Source: Acidobacteriota bacterium
Lineage (GTDB): Bacteria > Acidobacteriota > Terriglobia > Terriglobales > Acidobacteriaceae
NCBI GenBank assembly: GCA_013290025.1
Contig: JABCYV010000008.1
Coordinates: 1 to 46,022, forward strand
Direction: 5' to 3'
DNA: 46,022 nt
The position numbers and the translations under genes are program-made. Below, piece by piece: positions 8,333 through 16,587 of this stretch. Every line of letters begins with the position of its first letter. Position 1 is the first letter of the stretch. The notes beneath the pieces are model-generated. The model made no database searches, was not told the origin of the DNA, and was given only the letters and a program-made list of their open reading frames with translations.

Positions 8333-9675
8333 CGTCGCGGTTTGCGGGGACGCCGTTGCTGGCGCTTTTGCTTGGGGCTAGTGCCGCCGAATACGCGAGC
8401 AAAAATCTTATCGATGTTCCGCAATTGCCGCTTCAGGTCAAAGGCGCGCTCGATTTGCTGAGGTGGCACGCGTCTGGTGATGTTCTTATCCTTTAACACC
8501 AGTTCGTGAAAATTCATTCCTTCTTTCCACGCTCGGATAGCATGGCTTTGCACCATCCGGTATGCGTCCTCACGAGACACTCCGTGCTCCACCAAATCGA
8601 GCAACAACTGCCCACTAAAGACCAGGCCACCGGTGCTCTCGAGATTCGCCTTCATACGCTCTGGATATACGAGCAAGGTATCGATTACGTTCGCAGTCTT
8701 CTGGAGCAAGTAGTCCACGAGCGCGGTCGAGTCGGGAATGATGATGCGTTCGACTGACGAGTGCGAGATGTCACGCTCGTGCCACAGGGCGACGTTTTCA
8801 AAGCCCGCCTGGGCGTTGGAACGCACCACACGTGCCAGACCGCTGATCTGTTCGAGGGTTATGGGGTTTCGTTTATGCGGCATGGCTGACGAGCCCTTCT
8901 GCTTTTCGCTGAAGAATTCCTCCGCTTCGCGCACTTCAGTCCGCTGCAGGTGACGAATCTCAGTTGCAATCTTGTCCAGGGTGCAGGCGATGACGGCCAG
9001 CGTGGCCAGATATGCGGCATGTCGATCGCGCTGGATTACCTGAGAGGAAACAGCTGCAGCTTTCAATCCCAGGCGGGCACAGATTTTCTCCTCTAGTTCT
9101 GGACTAAGGTGGGCCAAGGTGCCGACCGCGCCGGAAAACTTGCCGACGCGCATGTCTTCAGCGGCATGATTAAAGCGCGCGATATTCCGTTCGACCTCTG
9201 AGTACCAATTGGCCAATTTGAAACCAAAAGTGATGGGTTCGGCGTGAATCCCGTGGGTGCGTCCGACCATGGGCGTGTCTTTGAACTCCCACGCGCGGCG
9301 CTTGACGACTTCGGAGAGCCGCTGCAAATCTTCGCTGATGATTAGTGAAGCTTGGCCGATGAGCAGAGCCTGGGCGGTGTCCACTACATCGTTCGAAGTC
9401 AAGCCATAGTGGAACCAGCGGGCCTGGGACCCTACAATCTCAGCCACCGCTGTGGTGAAAGCGATCACGTCGTGGCGGACTTCGGCCTCGATCTCATGGA
9501 TGCGGTCCAGGCTAAAATCGGCACGCTCACGGATGGCCCGGGCGGCGTCTTTGGGGACGATTCCAGCTTCAGCCAGAGTCTCAGTAGCGGCGATTTCGAC
9601 TGCCAGCCAGGTCCGGAAACGGTTTTCGTCACTCCAGATGCGGCCCATTTCGGGCCGGGTATAGCGTGGGATCAA
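8329..9675 (-). CDS. purB: Adenylosuccinate lyase
   Basis: Catalyses two steps of purine synthesis: SAICAR to AICAR plus fumarate, and adenylosuccinate to AMP plus fumarate. 448 residues. The fumarase/aspartase-superfamily signature GSSAMPHKRNP is intact, as are TSSVVDTAQ-like (TSNDVVDTAQALL) and GRTHGIHAEP blocks. The start is a TTG at 9675 with GAGGAAG eight bases before it, giving MIPRYTRPEMGRIWS, the normal family N-terminus. It stands alone, converging on the DoxX gene. Confidence 0.97.
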   Translation of the reverse strand: MIPRYTRPEMGRIWSDENRFRTWLAVEIAATETLAEAGIVPKDAARAIRERADFSLDRIHEIEAEVRHDVIAFTTAVAEIVGSQARWFHYGLTSNDVVDTAQALLIGQASLIISEDLQRLSEVVKRRAWEFKDTPMVGRTHGIHAEPITFGFKLANWYSEVERNIARFNHAAEDMRVGKFSGAVGTLAHLSPELEEKICARLGLKAAAVSSQVIQRDRHAAYLATLAVIACTLDKIATEIRHLQRTEVREAEEFFSEKQKGSSAMPHKRNPITLEQISGLARVVRSNAQAGFENVALWHERDISHSSVERIIIPDSTALVDYLLQKTANVIDTLLVYPERMKANLESTGGLVFSGQLLLDLVEHGVSREDAYRMVQSHAIRAWKEGMNFHELVLKDKNITRRVPPQQIERAFDLKRQLRNIDKIFARVFGGTSPKQKRQQRRPRKPRR

Positions 9676-9828
9676 GGCGTCACTTCCTCACTGTTACCAA
9701 GCAAAAATCGAGGACTAAGGATTCTAAACGGAGCGGACCTCAGTGGCTAGTGGTTTGGGGAACGAACGGCGCAGAACTGACTGTGAGCTAGTAAATGCAG
9801 CGTGTTCATCGTCCTCTTCGCCCTCCCC

Positions 9829-9879
9829 TATAATATCGTGATACGATGTATTTTAGGCGCTTTTACCTTACCACGATAT
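9829..9879 (+). promoter_or_regulatory. Promoter and probable MarR operator of the marR-clc operon
   Basis: A TATAAT -10 (9829-9834) is overlapped by ATATCGTG (9833-9840). This octamer recurs inverted as CACGATAT at 9872-9879, just before the gene, and a smaller palindrome ATCGT-GAT-ACGAT lies at 9835-9847. Two inverted sites straddling the transcription start suit autoregulation by the MarR protein encoded next. The -35 (near 9805-9811) is weak. Confidence 0.55.
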
Positions 9880-9890
9880 AGTCCTGTCTG

Positions 9891-10364
9891 ATGAAAAAAA
9901 TACTCACTTTGCCTAGTTACCAATCTCTCGCTGAGCTTCGCTACCAGATCCGTCGATTTCTCCATTTTAGTGAGCAGGCCGCGCGGAAAGCAGGCCTGGA
10001 GCCGCGCCAACATCAGTTGATGCTGGCGCTAAAAGGGCTGCCAAAGAGCGTCAGGCCTCGCGTCCGAGAATTAGCGGAACGGCTGCAGATCGAACATCAC
10101 AGTACGGTGGAATTGGTAAACCGGTTGTCTACGAGAGGGCTAATCCGGCGGCTTCCAGCCGGTGAGGACCGGCGCGAGGTGTTGCTGACATTGACTCCAA
10201 AGGGCGAAAAAATGTTAGGCGAACTGTCACTGCATCATAAAGCCGAGCTGCGGATCCAAGGACCGGCACTGGTTTCCGCCCTGAAGCGCGCGATCCGAGC
10301 GACAAGGACACCCAATGGGATCGCAGCCCAAACGCGCTCTCGAAGCTCGAGGCGAAGAGGCTAA
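9891..10364 (+). CDS. MarR-family transcriptional regulator of the clc operon
   Basis: 157-residue winged-helix regulator: recognition region RVRELAERLQIEHHSTVELVNRLSTRGLIRR followed by wing PAGEDRREVLLTLTPKG. The C-terminus is Arg/Ser-rich. It ends four bases before the chloride-channel gene, so the two are almost certainly co-transcribed. The inverted repeat overlapping the -10 suggests autoregulation. The ligand is unknown; control of an ion transporter fits acid or osmotic stress. Confidence 0.9.
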   Translation: MKKILTLPSYQSLAELRYQIRRFLHFSEQAARKAGLEPRQHQLMLALKGLPKSVRPRVRELAERLQIEHHSTVELVNRLSTRGLIRRLPAGEDRREVLLTLTPKGEKMLGELSLHHKAELRIQGPALVSALKRAIRATRTPNGIAAQTRSRSSRRRG

Positions 10365-10367
10365 CGT

Positions 10368-12251
10368 ATGCCGGAAACTCGTCGCGAAAAACTTTCTGGA
10401 GTGGACAAAGGAAGCAGTGACGGAAACGCCCGACGCCTCAGTGCGACCGGCACTGCGCCGGCTGAGGACGCCGGCGCAGTCGAGCCGGCTCAGTTTCGCA
10501 TGGTGCTGGTGGCATTCCTGGCTGCCGGGATAGGGCTGGCCGCCGGCGGGGTCGCCTTTCTGCTGTACAAATTGATTGGCCTGTTCACTAATATTGCCTT
10601 TTATGGCCGCTTCGCGGTCGATTTTGTCAGTGCCCGCCATAATCATCTTGGGCTATGGGTAATTCCGATCCCGGTGATTGGCGGCATCATTGTCGGGTTC
10701 ATGGCGAAGTATGGATCGTCCAAGATCAAAGGACACGGAATTCCCGAGGCCATGGAAGCGGTGTTGTTTAATCGCAGCCGCATCCAGCCTCGGGTTGCGA
10801 TCCTAAAGCCCATTTCGGCGGCAATTGCCATCGGCACCGGCGGGCCGTTCGGCGCCGAGGGCCCCATTATTCAGACTGGCGGCGCCGTGGGTTCGCTGGT
10901 CGGTCAGGTTTTTCATACCACGGCTTCCGAACGTAAGGTCCTGCTCGCCTGTGGAGCAGCGGCGGGGATGTCCGCCACTTTCAATACCCCGATCGCGGGC
11001 GTGATTCTGGCTATCGAACTTCTGCTGTTCGAATTCAAGTCTCGGTCTTTCATTCCTCTCGTCATCGCCAGCACACTCGCCACCGCGGTTCATATGCAGC
11101 TGCTGGGTGCGGGGCCGATGTTCACATTGATGGCCATGGACTTTGGCGTCCCGCGCGCCCTGCCGTTTTATCTTGTGCTCGGGGTGGTTTGTGGCCTGGC
11201 GGCAGTGGGATTCAGCAAGGTCCTCTACTGGACCGAAGACCAGTTCGAAAAGCTTCCAATAGATGAGCTATGGTGGCCAGCGATTGGCGCGCTGGGCCTG
11301 GGGATCATCGGTTACTTTGTGCCGCGGGTTCTGGGCGTCGGGTACGACACTATCAGCGACATCCTGAATGCCAATTTAGCCCTGGGGTTGCTGATCGTAG
11401 TCATGATTGCGAAGGCGGTAGCGCTGGTAATTTCGCTGGGCTCGGGAACCTCTGGGGGATTGCTGGCGCCCATGTTCATGTCCAGCGCAGCCTTGGGAGG
11501 AGTTTTCGCCGTGGCCATCGACAGGATTTTTCCCGCGGCGAATCTGTCGCCGGGTGCGTTCGCCTTGGTTGCAATGGGCGCGGTATTCGGAGCGGCCTCG
11601 CGCGCAACATTTGCTTTCATCATCTTCGCCTTCGAAATCACGCGTGACTACAACTCAGTACTGCCATTAATGCTGGTAAGCGTGATCGCGGATGGACTCG
11701 CCATGCTGCTCATGCCGGGTTCTTCCATCATGACCGAGAAGCTGGCGCGCCGTGGCCTGCGCATTCACCAGGATTACGAAGCGGATGTGTTACAGCAGAT
11801 GACTGTTTCCGAGACCATGGATCGCGATGTGCCCACACTTCCCGCCAACATGCGGGTGGGAGAATTGGCAGAGCGCATTGCCGGTCGCGATCCGGTAGTA
11901 AGCCGGCATCAGGGCATGGTGGTCGTCGATGGCGACGGCAAGCTTGTCGGCATCATTACCCGCGGCGATGTGCTGCGGGCGCTCGACCAGGATCCTTCCG
12001 GATCCATGAACGTGCTGGAAGCCGGCAGCCGCAGGCTGGTGGTGACCTATCCCGACGAAGTGCTGCACGAAGCTTCATCTAAGATGCTGCGCAATGACAT
12101 CGGCCGGCTGCCGGTGGTCGACCGCAAAGATCCCACTCGTGTGGTCGGATATTTGGGCAGGCCCGGCGTCATGGCCGCACGCCTGCGCCGGTTGGAGGAA
12201 GAGCACGTCCGGGAGCCAGGGTGGGCGAAGAGATTCTATCGAGAGAAGTGA
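10368..12251 (+). CDS. ClC chloride channel/antiporter with C-terminal CBS pair
   Basis: 627-residue membrane protein. ClC signatures: GHGIPE (122-127), GPFGAEGP (159-166, gating Glu164) and GSGTSGG (358-364). Residues ~485-605 are two CBS domains, which bind adenine nucleotides and regulate transport. Two positions differ from E. coli ClC-ec1: the chloride-binding Ser of GSGIPE is His, and the internal proton glutamate (ClC-ec1 E203) is Leu in AIELLL. So anion preference and proton coupling cannot be assumed; it could be a channel. The first ~40 residues are a soluble tail containing a DNA palindrome. Follows its MarR gene by three bases. Confidence 0.93.
   Translation: MPETRREKLSGVDKGSSDGNARRLSATGTAPAEDAGAVEPAQFRMVLVAFLAAGIGLAAGGVAFLLYKLIGLFTNIAFYGRFAVDFVSARHNHLGLWVIPIPVIGGIIVGFMAKYGSSKIKGHGIPEAMEAVLFNRSRIQPRVAILKPISAAIAIGTGGPFGAEGPIIQTGGAVGSLVGQVFHTTASERKVLLACGAAAGMSATFNTPIAGVILAIELLLFEFKSRSFIPLVIASTLATAVHMQLLGAGPMFTLMAMDFGVPRALPFYLVLGVVCGLAAVGFSKVLYWTEDQFEKLPIDELWWPAIGALGLGIIGYFVPRVLGVGYDTISDILNANLALGLLIVVMIAKAVALVISLGSGTSGGLLAPMFMSSAALGGVFAVAIDRIFPAANLSPGAFALVAMGAVFGAASRATFAFIIFAFEITRDYNSVLPLMLVSVIADGLAMLLMPGSSIMTEKLARRGLRIHQDYEADVLQQMTVSETMDRDVPTLPANMRVGELAERIAGRDPVVSRHQGMVVVDGDGKLVGIITRGDVLRALDQDPSGSMNVLEAGSRRLVVTYPDEVLHEASSKMLRNDIGRLPVVDRKDPTRVVGYLGRPGVMAARLRRLEEEHVREPGWAKRFYREK
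10452..10480. repeat. Perfect 11-bp palindrome inside the clc N-terminal tail
   Basis: ACTGCGCCGGC, seven-base loop, GCCGGCGCAGT. It is translated as part of the soluble, non-conserved N-terminal tail of the ClC protein. It has no T-run, so a terminator is unlikely. It may be a REP-like insertion or an mRNA hairpin lowering translation. Confidence 0.6.
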
Positions 12252-12307
12252 CCTACGTCGTCGTCCTTGCAAGAGGGCATTTCCTGTACACATCTCTGCA
12301 AGAGGCA

Positions 12308-12425
12308 GCCGTGCCTTCGGGCGGGATCCCACCCTTGACAAAGAACGTCAAGGATGGGGCACCCCAAGATGCACGCTTTCTGAGCGTTTCGAGAGGCGCA
12401 CACTCACGCGCGGGGCCACCCGCCG
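12308..12425. repeat. Intergenic palindromic repeat, copy A
   Basis: About 118 bp, closely matching 13414-13530. It starts GCCGTGCCTTCGGGCGGGAT, has a strong stem CCTTGAC/GTCAAGG, then GGGGCACC, and ends CGCGGGGCCACCCGCCG. It lies between the clc gene and the secreted two-repeat protein and would be transcribed after clc. ORFs drawn across it (QGWGT strings) are translations of the repeat, not proteins. Confidence 0.85.
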
Positions 12426-12505
12426 TAACGTCGCAGTTACACTCACTGACCTCGGTTCTGGGTATATGATCAGTGCCGTTTTTGAACCAAGAGGGAGATT
12501 CAGCT

Positions 12506-13246
12506 ATGAAGTCACAACTGTTTGTCGCTGTCCTCGTTGTAGGTCTGGTAATGTCCGCTCTTCCCAGCAGTGCGTGCTCGGATACGACCATTCAGGGCAG
12601 CTGGGGATTCCTTCTCACCGGCGCCAACGGTAACAAGCTCACCGCCGTCGTTGGCCAGATCACCGCTGATGGAAGAGGTGGTCTGACCGGAAGCGAAACC
12701 ATCAGCAGCAATGGCGTGATCAGCTCCAACGTCGCGCTCACAGGAACTTATGCCATCACGACGACCTGCACCGGTACGGCAACGATTACGCCATCTGGAT
12801 TCCCCGCGGCCAAGTACAATCTGACGGTCGTCTCAACCGGAAAACAAATCGAGATCGTGGACACCGACAGTGGAACTACCGCATTCGGGTACGCCTTGGC
12901 TCGGGGTGTTAGCACTTGCACGGACGCAGCGATCAAGGGCACCTTGGGCTTCCAAGGCGGGGGATTTAACTCAGCGCTCGTTCCCAAAGCCTTTGCCGGT
13001 CAGGTCAAGCTTGATGGAGCAGGCAAGCTTACCGGAACGGAGACCGCGAGTGCAGGTGGTACCGTCGCCTCCGGGCCGATATCCGGCACGTATTCGGTCA
13101 ATTCAGACTGCACTGGGTCGGTTAGCGTAACGTTCAAGACCAAAAAATTCACCAGTAATTTCGTAATAGTGAACGGAGACAAATCGGCATTGGAAATTTC
13201 GACCGAGTCCGGAGATATCACGACAACTACTGTTGCCAAGCAGTGA
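12506..13246 (+). CDS. Secreted protein with two internal beta-rich repeats
   Basis: Unknown function. Starting at ATG 12506 (GAGGGAG eight bases upstream), residues 1-24 form a signal peptide ending at SSACS. The mature part is two homologous modules of ~105 residues: 'TIQGSWGFLLTGANG...GQITADGRGGLTGSETIS' and 'AIKGTLGFQGGGFN...GQVKLDGAGKLTGTETAS'. Each ends with a TGTY(A/S) strand and a Cys-containing C-T-G stretch, suggesting one disulfide per module or between modules. Such secreted beta proteins are frequent in acidobacteria. It is flanked on both sides by copies of the same DNA repeat. Confidence 0.8.
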   Translation: MKSQLFVAVLVVGLVMSALPSSACSDTTIQGSWGFLLTGANGNKLTAVVGQITADGRGGLTGSETISSNGVISSNVALTGTYAITTTCTGTATITPSGFPAAKYNLTVVSTGKQIEIVDTDSGTTAFGYALARGVSTCTDAAIKGTLGFQGGGFNSALVPKAFAGQVKLDGAGKLTGTETASAGGTVASGPISGTYSVNSDCTGSVSVTFKTKKFTSNFVIVNGDKSALEISTESGDITTTTVAKQ

Positions 13247-13413
13247 TTCACCTCTGCTCACGGCCGCTGGCTTCTCGGTTGTTCTCTGGCTTTTTGTCGA
13301 TATCGCCGGTTAATGGAATGGGTCGTATCCATCTTCAGGCAAGGCGATATGTGAGTCCGGGTGGAGTTTGCGAGACGTGGGGTCTTTCCGTTACCAGAAT
13401 TCTGTAAGAATCG

Positions 13414-13530
13414 GCCGTGCCTTCGGGCGGGATCCCACCCTTGACAAAGAACGTCAAGGATGGGGCACCCTAAGATATACGCTCTGTGCGCGTTTCAAGG
13501 AGCTACACTCACGCGCGGGGCCACCCGCCG
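13414..13530. repeat. Intergenic palindromic repeat, copy B
   Basis: About 117 bp, near-identical to copy A in its first 60 bases and last 25. Together they bracket the secreted two-repeat gene in direct orientation. The rest of the 13247-13738 gap holds only the STAS gene promoter region, with TTGACG at 13645 and AATAAT at 13669 as a candidate promoter. Confidence 0.85.
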
Positions 13531-13644
13531 TCCGTTCTTTCGATGCTAACCTAGGCCACCAGCCCACCGGTCTCCTGGGCTCTCGTCCTTCTGCGCCGGT
13601 GGTCACCAATCCATCACCATAGATCGGGCAGATCGGGCCGTTTG

Positions 13645-13674
13645 TTGACGAAGGTTCGCCTGCACGACAATAAT
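13645..13674 (+). promoter_or_regulatory. Candidate sigma-70 promoter of the STAS gene
   Basis: TTGACG (13645-13650), 18 bases, AATAAT (13669-13674). The STAS gene start is about 60 bases further on with AGGAGG in front. Confidence 0.45.
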
Positions 13675-13738
13675 GTCCCAGCAAATTGGAGGAGTTACGG
13701 TTGCTCAGTAGCTTGCCAGCTAGGAGGAACTAACAGCA

Positions 13739-14119
13739 ATGCTGGATTTCAAGATTCGTCAAGCAGGGGATGTCACGATCCTCGATCTGGCGGGGCGCAT
13801 CAGTGTGGGGGAAGCGCTCGCCTTCGGCCCGGGAAGTGGCACGGTGCTGGGCGATGTAATTCGCGAGTTGGCCAACAAGGGTCACAGGAAGATTCTGCTT
13901 AACCTGAGAGATGTCAAGTACATCGACAGCTCCGGAATGGGAGATGTGGTGCGCAGCTTCACCAGCCTGCGGCGGCAGGGTGGCGACCTCAAGCTGTTTG
14001 GCCCGACCCCGCCAGTGCTGGAAGTACTGCGGATTACCAACCTCCACAAGGTCCTCGAGATCAAGGACGATGAGGCATCCGCCATTCAGTCATTCTCAAA
14101 GCAGACAGCCGCGGATTAG
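13739..14119 (+). CDS. STAS-domain protein, anti-sigma factor antagonist type
   Basis: 126 residues, one SpoIIAA-like STAS domain. DVTILDLAGRISVGE is the first strand pair, and YIDSSGMGDVV contains the serine that a partner anti-sigma kinase would phosphorylate. The final ~10 residues are a polar tail. AGGAGG lies 11 bases before the ATG. No kinase, phosphatase or sigma factor is next to it, so its partner is elsewhere. It may regulate a partner-switching pathway. Confidence 0.9.
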   Translation: MLDFKIRQAGDVTILDLAGRISVGEALAFGPGSGTVLGDVIRELANKGHRKILLNLRDVKYIDSSGMGDVVRSFTSLRRQGGDLKLFGPTPPVLEVLRITNLHKVLEIKDDEASAIQSFSKQTAAD

Positions 14120-14165
14120 GCCTTGACGTCGGAAATCACGCATCCGGAGTCGCGTCCCTCGACCC

Positions 14166-14382
14166 CTGACAGTGCTGCCGTTGGGCGGGCGGCCCACCTT
14201 TCTCGGTTTTCCGAAAGGTGGGGACCACAGTGCTCGACCTCATTGGGATTTTGACTTTGCGTTCAAGTGCCAGAATTCTGTGGTACGAGTTAATCATCGT
14301 CCAGGCGTGACTTTTTACAGCGGACGAGTCCCTTTCACCTTTGCAAGAAACGCAAAGGCGTGCCACCCGCCCTGTCCGACCG
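14166..14382. repeat. Two more members of the palindromic repeat family
   Basis: At 14177-14222 GGGCGGGCGGCCCACC precedes the stem CCACCTTTC/GAAAGGTGG, matching the layout of copies A and B. At about 14333-14382 a second unit (stem CCTTTGC/GCAAAGG followed by CGTGCCACCCGCC) is present. These fill most of the 14120-14425 gap; I see no gene there. Confidence 0.6.
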
Positions 14383-14425
14383 CCCAAGGAGCGAGCAATC
14401 CGGCGACTGTTAGAATTGTTGTGAA

Positions 14426-14653
14426 ATGGAGGCACTTGTGCATCCCACGACAGAGCAGTTTGCGAATTACCTTGAGAACTTGGCCACAGGCTTCGAGGGC
14501 GAGGGTCACTTTTATAGGGAAATGGTGATCCACAGCGACGAACAAATCGTACTGGAGAATCTCCGGTATTTGTACGCGTGTGGTCTTGAAAAGGCAAAAA
14601 GGCTGCGCGCTCAAGCACAGCAGATCAGGGACGCTGAGAATCTGACCGTCTAG
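14426..14653 (+). CDS. Small protein, function unknown
   Basis: 75 residues, not recognised. It is acidic and helical, with FANYLENLATGFEGEGHFYREM and a C-terminal helix LEKAKRLRAQAQQIRDA that could form a coiled coil. No membrane segment or signal. The start has no strong Shine-Dalgarno. Composition is protein-like (balanced, no repeat translation), which is why I keep it, but it could still be chance. An antisense ORF of 160 codons overlaps and is less convincing. Confidence 0.5.
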   Translation: MEALVHPTTEQFANYLENLATGFEGEGHFYREMVIHSDEQIVLENLRYLYACGLEKAKRLRAQAQQIRDAENLTV

Positions 14654-14713
14654 CTGGAGGAGCGAACCGCGAAAGGGTTGGCCTGTTAGTAGCATGAGCA
14701 GGCTGGGAATCGT

Positions 14714-15121
14714 ATGACGCGATTGTCTGTTTGGCTCTTAGTCACCTTGGCTGCCTCTCTCTGCAATCCCGTCGCAGCCGCGCGTAAGCCAAAACCACTC
14801 GTGCAGGTTTACGGTCTTAGCTCTGAATCTTCCGCTGCCACGCCAACAACGGTGTTCTATACGGCCTTTCTGATCCTGCCCGACGGAACACATGCTCTCG
14901 CAATCTGCGCCGAAACCCTAATAACACCTTGCTCGATAGAGCTTGTTCCTATTGAAAAGAGAGTGAAGGTGCCGTGCGACTTGGTGAAAGACCAAGATGC
15001 TAAGGTCTACCACCCTACTTGCTATCGGCCAGAGAGATATGAGGCTGAAAGGAAGAACAACGACATCACTCTCCGCACAGCAAACGGAAAAGTCACCTAC
15101 CACATTCACGGATCATGGTGA
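14714..15121 (+). CDS. Small exported protein, function unknown
   Basis: 135 residues. Residues 1-22 are a signal peptide (LSVWLLVTLAASLCNPVAAA). The mature part has four cysteines (CAETLITPC, VPCDLV, HPTCYRPER), suitable for two disulfides, and a basic C-terminus ending HIHGSW. I do not recognise a family. It is on the same strand as the small protein before it, 60 bases apart. Confidence 0.6.
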   Translation: MTRLSVWLLVTLAASLCNPVAAARKPKPLVQVYGLSSESSAATPTTVFYTAFLILPDGTHALAICAETLITPCSIELVPIEKRVKVPCDLVKDQDAKVYHPTCYRPERYEAERKNNDITLRTANGKVTYHIHGSW

Positions 15122-15176
15122 AAATTGACGGTCTAACTGGCGGGTGACCCGGGCTACCTCCTCGGATTTTACTCGG

Positions 15177-15222
15177 GAGGGTGCCCCGTCCAAGCTATGC
15201 TTGGGCGGGGGTTTTCCTTCGT
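15177..15222. repeat. Palindromic repeat, left arm of an inverted pair
   Basis: GGGTGCCCCGTCCAAGC, then TAT, then GCTTGGGCGGGG: itself a hairpin. An inverted copy lies at 15371-15419. Same family layout as copies A and B. Confidence 0.75.
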
Positions 15223-15370
15223 TGGCCGTATTTGCACAGTGAGAAATACAACCCGCGCACTCGCGCCGCCGCGCCGTCCATTGCGATTCGATTTCCACCG
15301 TCCCCAGCACCACGCTGCTTTAGTCCCCAAGGCATGGGGACAGGTTAGTTCCGAACCGCTCGCCATTCTG

Positions 15371-15419
15371 TGACGAACGAACATCCCCGCCCAAGCATAT
15401 CTTGGACGGGGCACCCTCT
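15371..15419. repeat. Palindromic repeat, right arm of the inverted pair
   Basis: Reverse complement of the left arm with few changes (stem GCCCAAGC/CTTGGACGGGGC). The two arms enclose about 150 bases without a convincing ORF, including a GTCCCC/GGGGAC hairpin near 15325. This pair accounts for the 15122-15434 gap. Confidence 0.75.
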
Positions 15420-15434
15420 GGAGTAGAAATGGGA

Positions 15435-16409
15435 TTAGCGGGATCCAGCCGCCGCTGGGTGCAGGTTCTTCTTCTGGGCGGCGTCAATCAGCGGTCTTAG
15501 CGCCTGCACGGAGACGCCCAGGGTGCCTCCGGAGAAGCCATCGATGAAGGCGGCGTTGATCCCGATGACCTGGCCCTGAGAATTGAATACCGGGCCGCCG
15601 CTGGCGCCGTGGGCGGTGGGAGCGTCGTAGATAAGCTTGTCGCCGACCACGTCGCCCAGGTGGCCGCAAGTCGCGGAAGGACGAATCAATGAGAGCGCCG
15701 CAAGCTCGTTGGCCGCTTTGATGTCATCGCGCCGGTACGCCAGACGGTCGTACACCGCCGTGGGTGATTTCGCCACCATACCCAGCACGCCCATGGGATA
15801 GCCGATTACAGCTACGAGCTCTCCCGGGTTCGAAACGGCGTCAGCCAGGGGCAAAGGCCGGAGCTGGTTAATAGCCAGCGAATTCTCCACGTGAAGTACG
15901 GCCAAGTCCCCGTGCGCCGATAGCGCCACCGGAGTAATGTCTACCGGAGTAGGAAACCCCGGGAAGAACGCTATCAGTTTTTCCAGTCGCGGGACGGCGC
16001 CCTTCTTAATCAGGACGCTAGCCTCGGGGTCTCCATACCAAGGCTCGGCGACGTGGCGATTGGTGGCCAAGAGCCCTTCCGCCACGACAAAACCGGTGCC
16101 GGAAATACGTGCGCGGAGGGCTGGCCGCTGCTGAGGCATTCCAACCTGGTAAACCCCGTAAATGTAGCAGATTGAATCGCGATACCGGTTCAGGACCATG
16201 CTGGGCATGGCCTGCTCTTGCTTAAGTTGATCCACCTGAAGGGTCAACTCCTGGACCTGGTCGGCAAGCTCGTTAGTGGGCGCGGGGGCGTAGTGGTAGG
16301 CCAGTAAACCAGCCCCAATCAGCAACAAAACGCCCAGCAGGATCTGGATTGTGTGATTCCAGGTAGCGCTGACTGGCTCTTCTTCGAATGAACTGTAGTT
16401 CTCGGTCAT
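15435..16409 (-). CDS. Membrane-anchored trypsin-like serine protease
   Basis: 324 residues. One membrane helix (~20-40, IQILLGVLLLIGAGLLAY), a short coiled coil (~45-67, LADQVQELTLQVDQLKQE), then an S1C-type protease domain with the triad visible: His119 (ATNRHVAE), Asp168 (HGDLAVLHVE) and Ser270 (HGASGGPVF). No PDZ domain follows, unlike DegP or HtrA. It probably faces the periplasm, acting as a quality-control or signalling protease. It stands alone. Confidence 0.87.
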   Translation of the reverse strand: MTENYSSFEEEPVSATWNHTIQILLGVLLLIGAGLLAYHYAPAPTNELADQVQELTLQVDQLKQEQAMPSMVLNRYRDSICYIYGVYQVGMPQQRPALRARISGTGFVVAEGLLATNRHVAEPWYGDPEASVLIKKGAVPRLEKLIAFFPGFPTPVDITPVALSAHGDLAVLHVENSLAINQLRPLPLADAVSNPGELVAVIGYPMGVLGMVAKSPTAVYDRLAYRRDDIKAANELAALSLIRPSATCGHLGDVVGDKLIYDAPTAHGASGGPVFNSQGQVIGINAAFIDGFSGGTLGVSVQALRPLIDAAQKKNLHPAAAGSR

Positions 16410-16587
16410 GAGGGTGGATCTCGACTGCGCTGGGGTTGATTCGGGAGGGGGAAGTCCGCGACCACAGGGCAGACTGGTGACTCCCTATCTTGTCGTGCGG
16501 GAGGCCGATCTCCTAGGGTACGGAAGGAGATGTACGGCGGGTCAGGGCGCGCCGGATTCCAAACCGTTTAGGTTAGGTCAAGGGCCC

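Noticed and set aside
12094-12633. 179-codon ORF (and 12253-12591, 13368-13622) with QGWGT and HSRAGPPAV strings
   Set aside because: These are translations of the intergenic repeat copies A and B; the same strings occur in both because the DNA is repeated.
14136-14618. 160-codon minus ORF over the repeat and small gene
   Set aside because: Crosses two palindromic repeats and looks less protein-like than the plus-strand 75-codon ORF.
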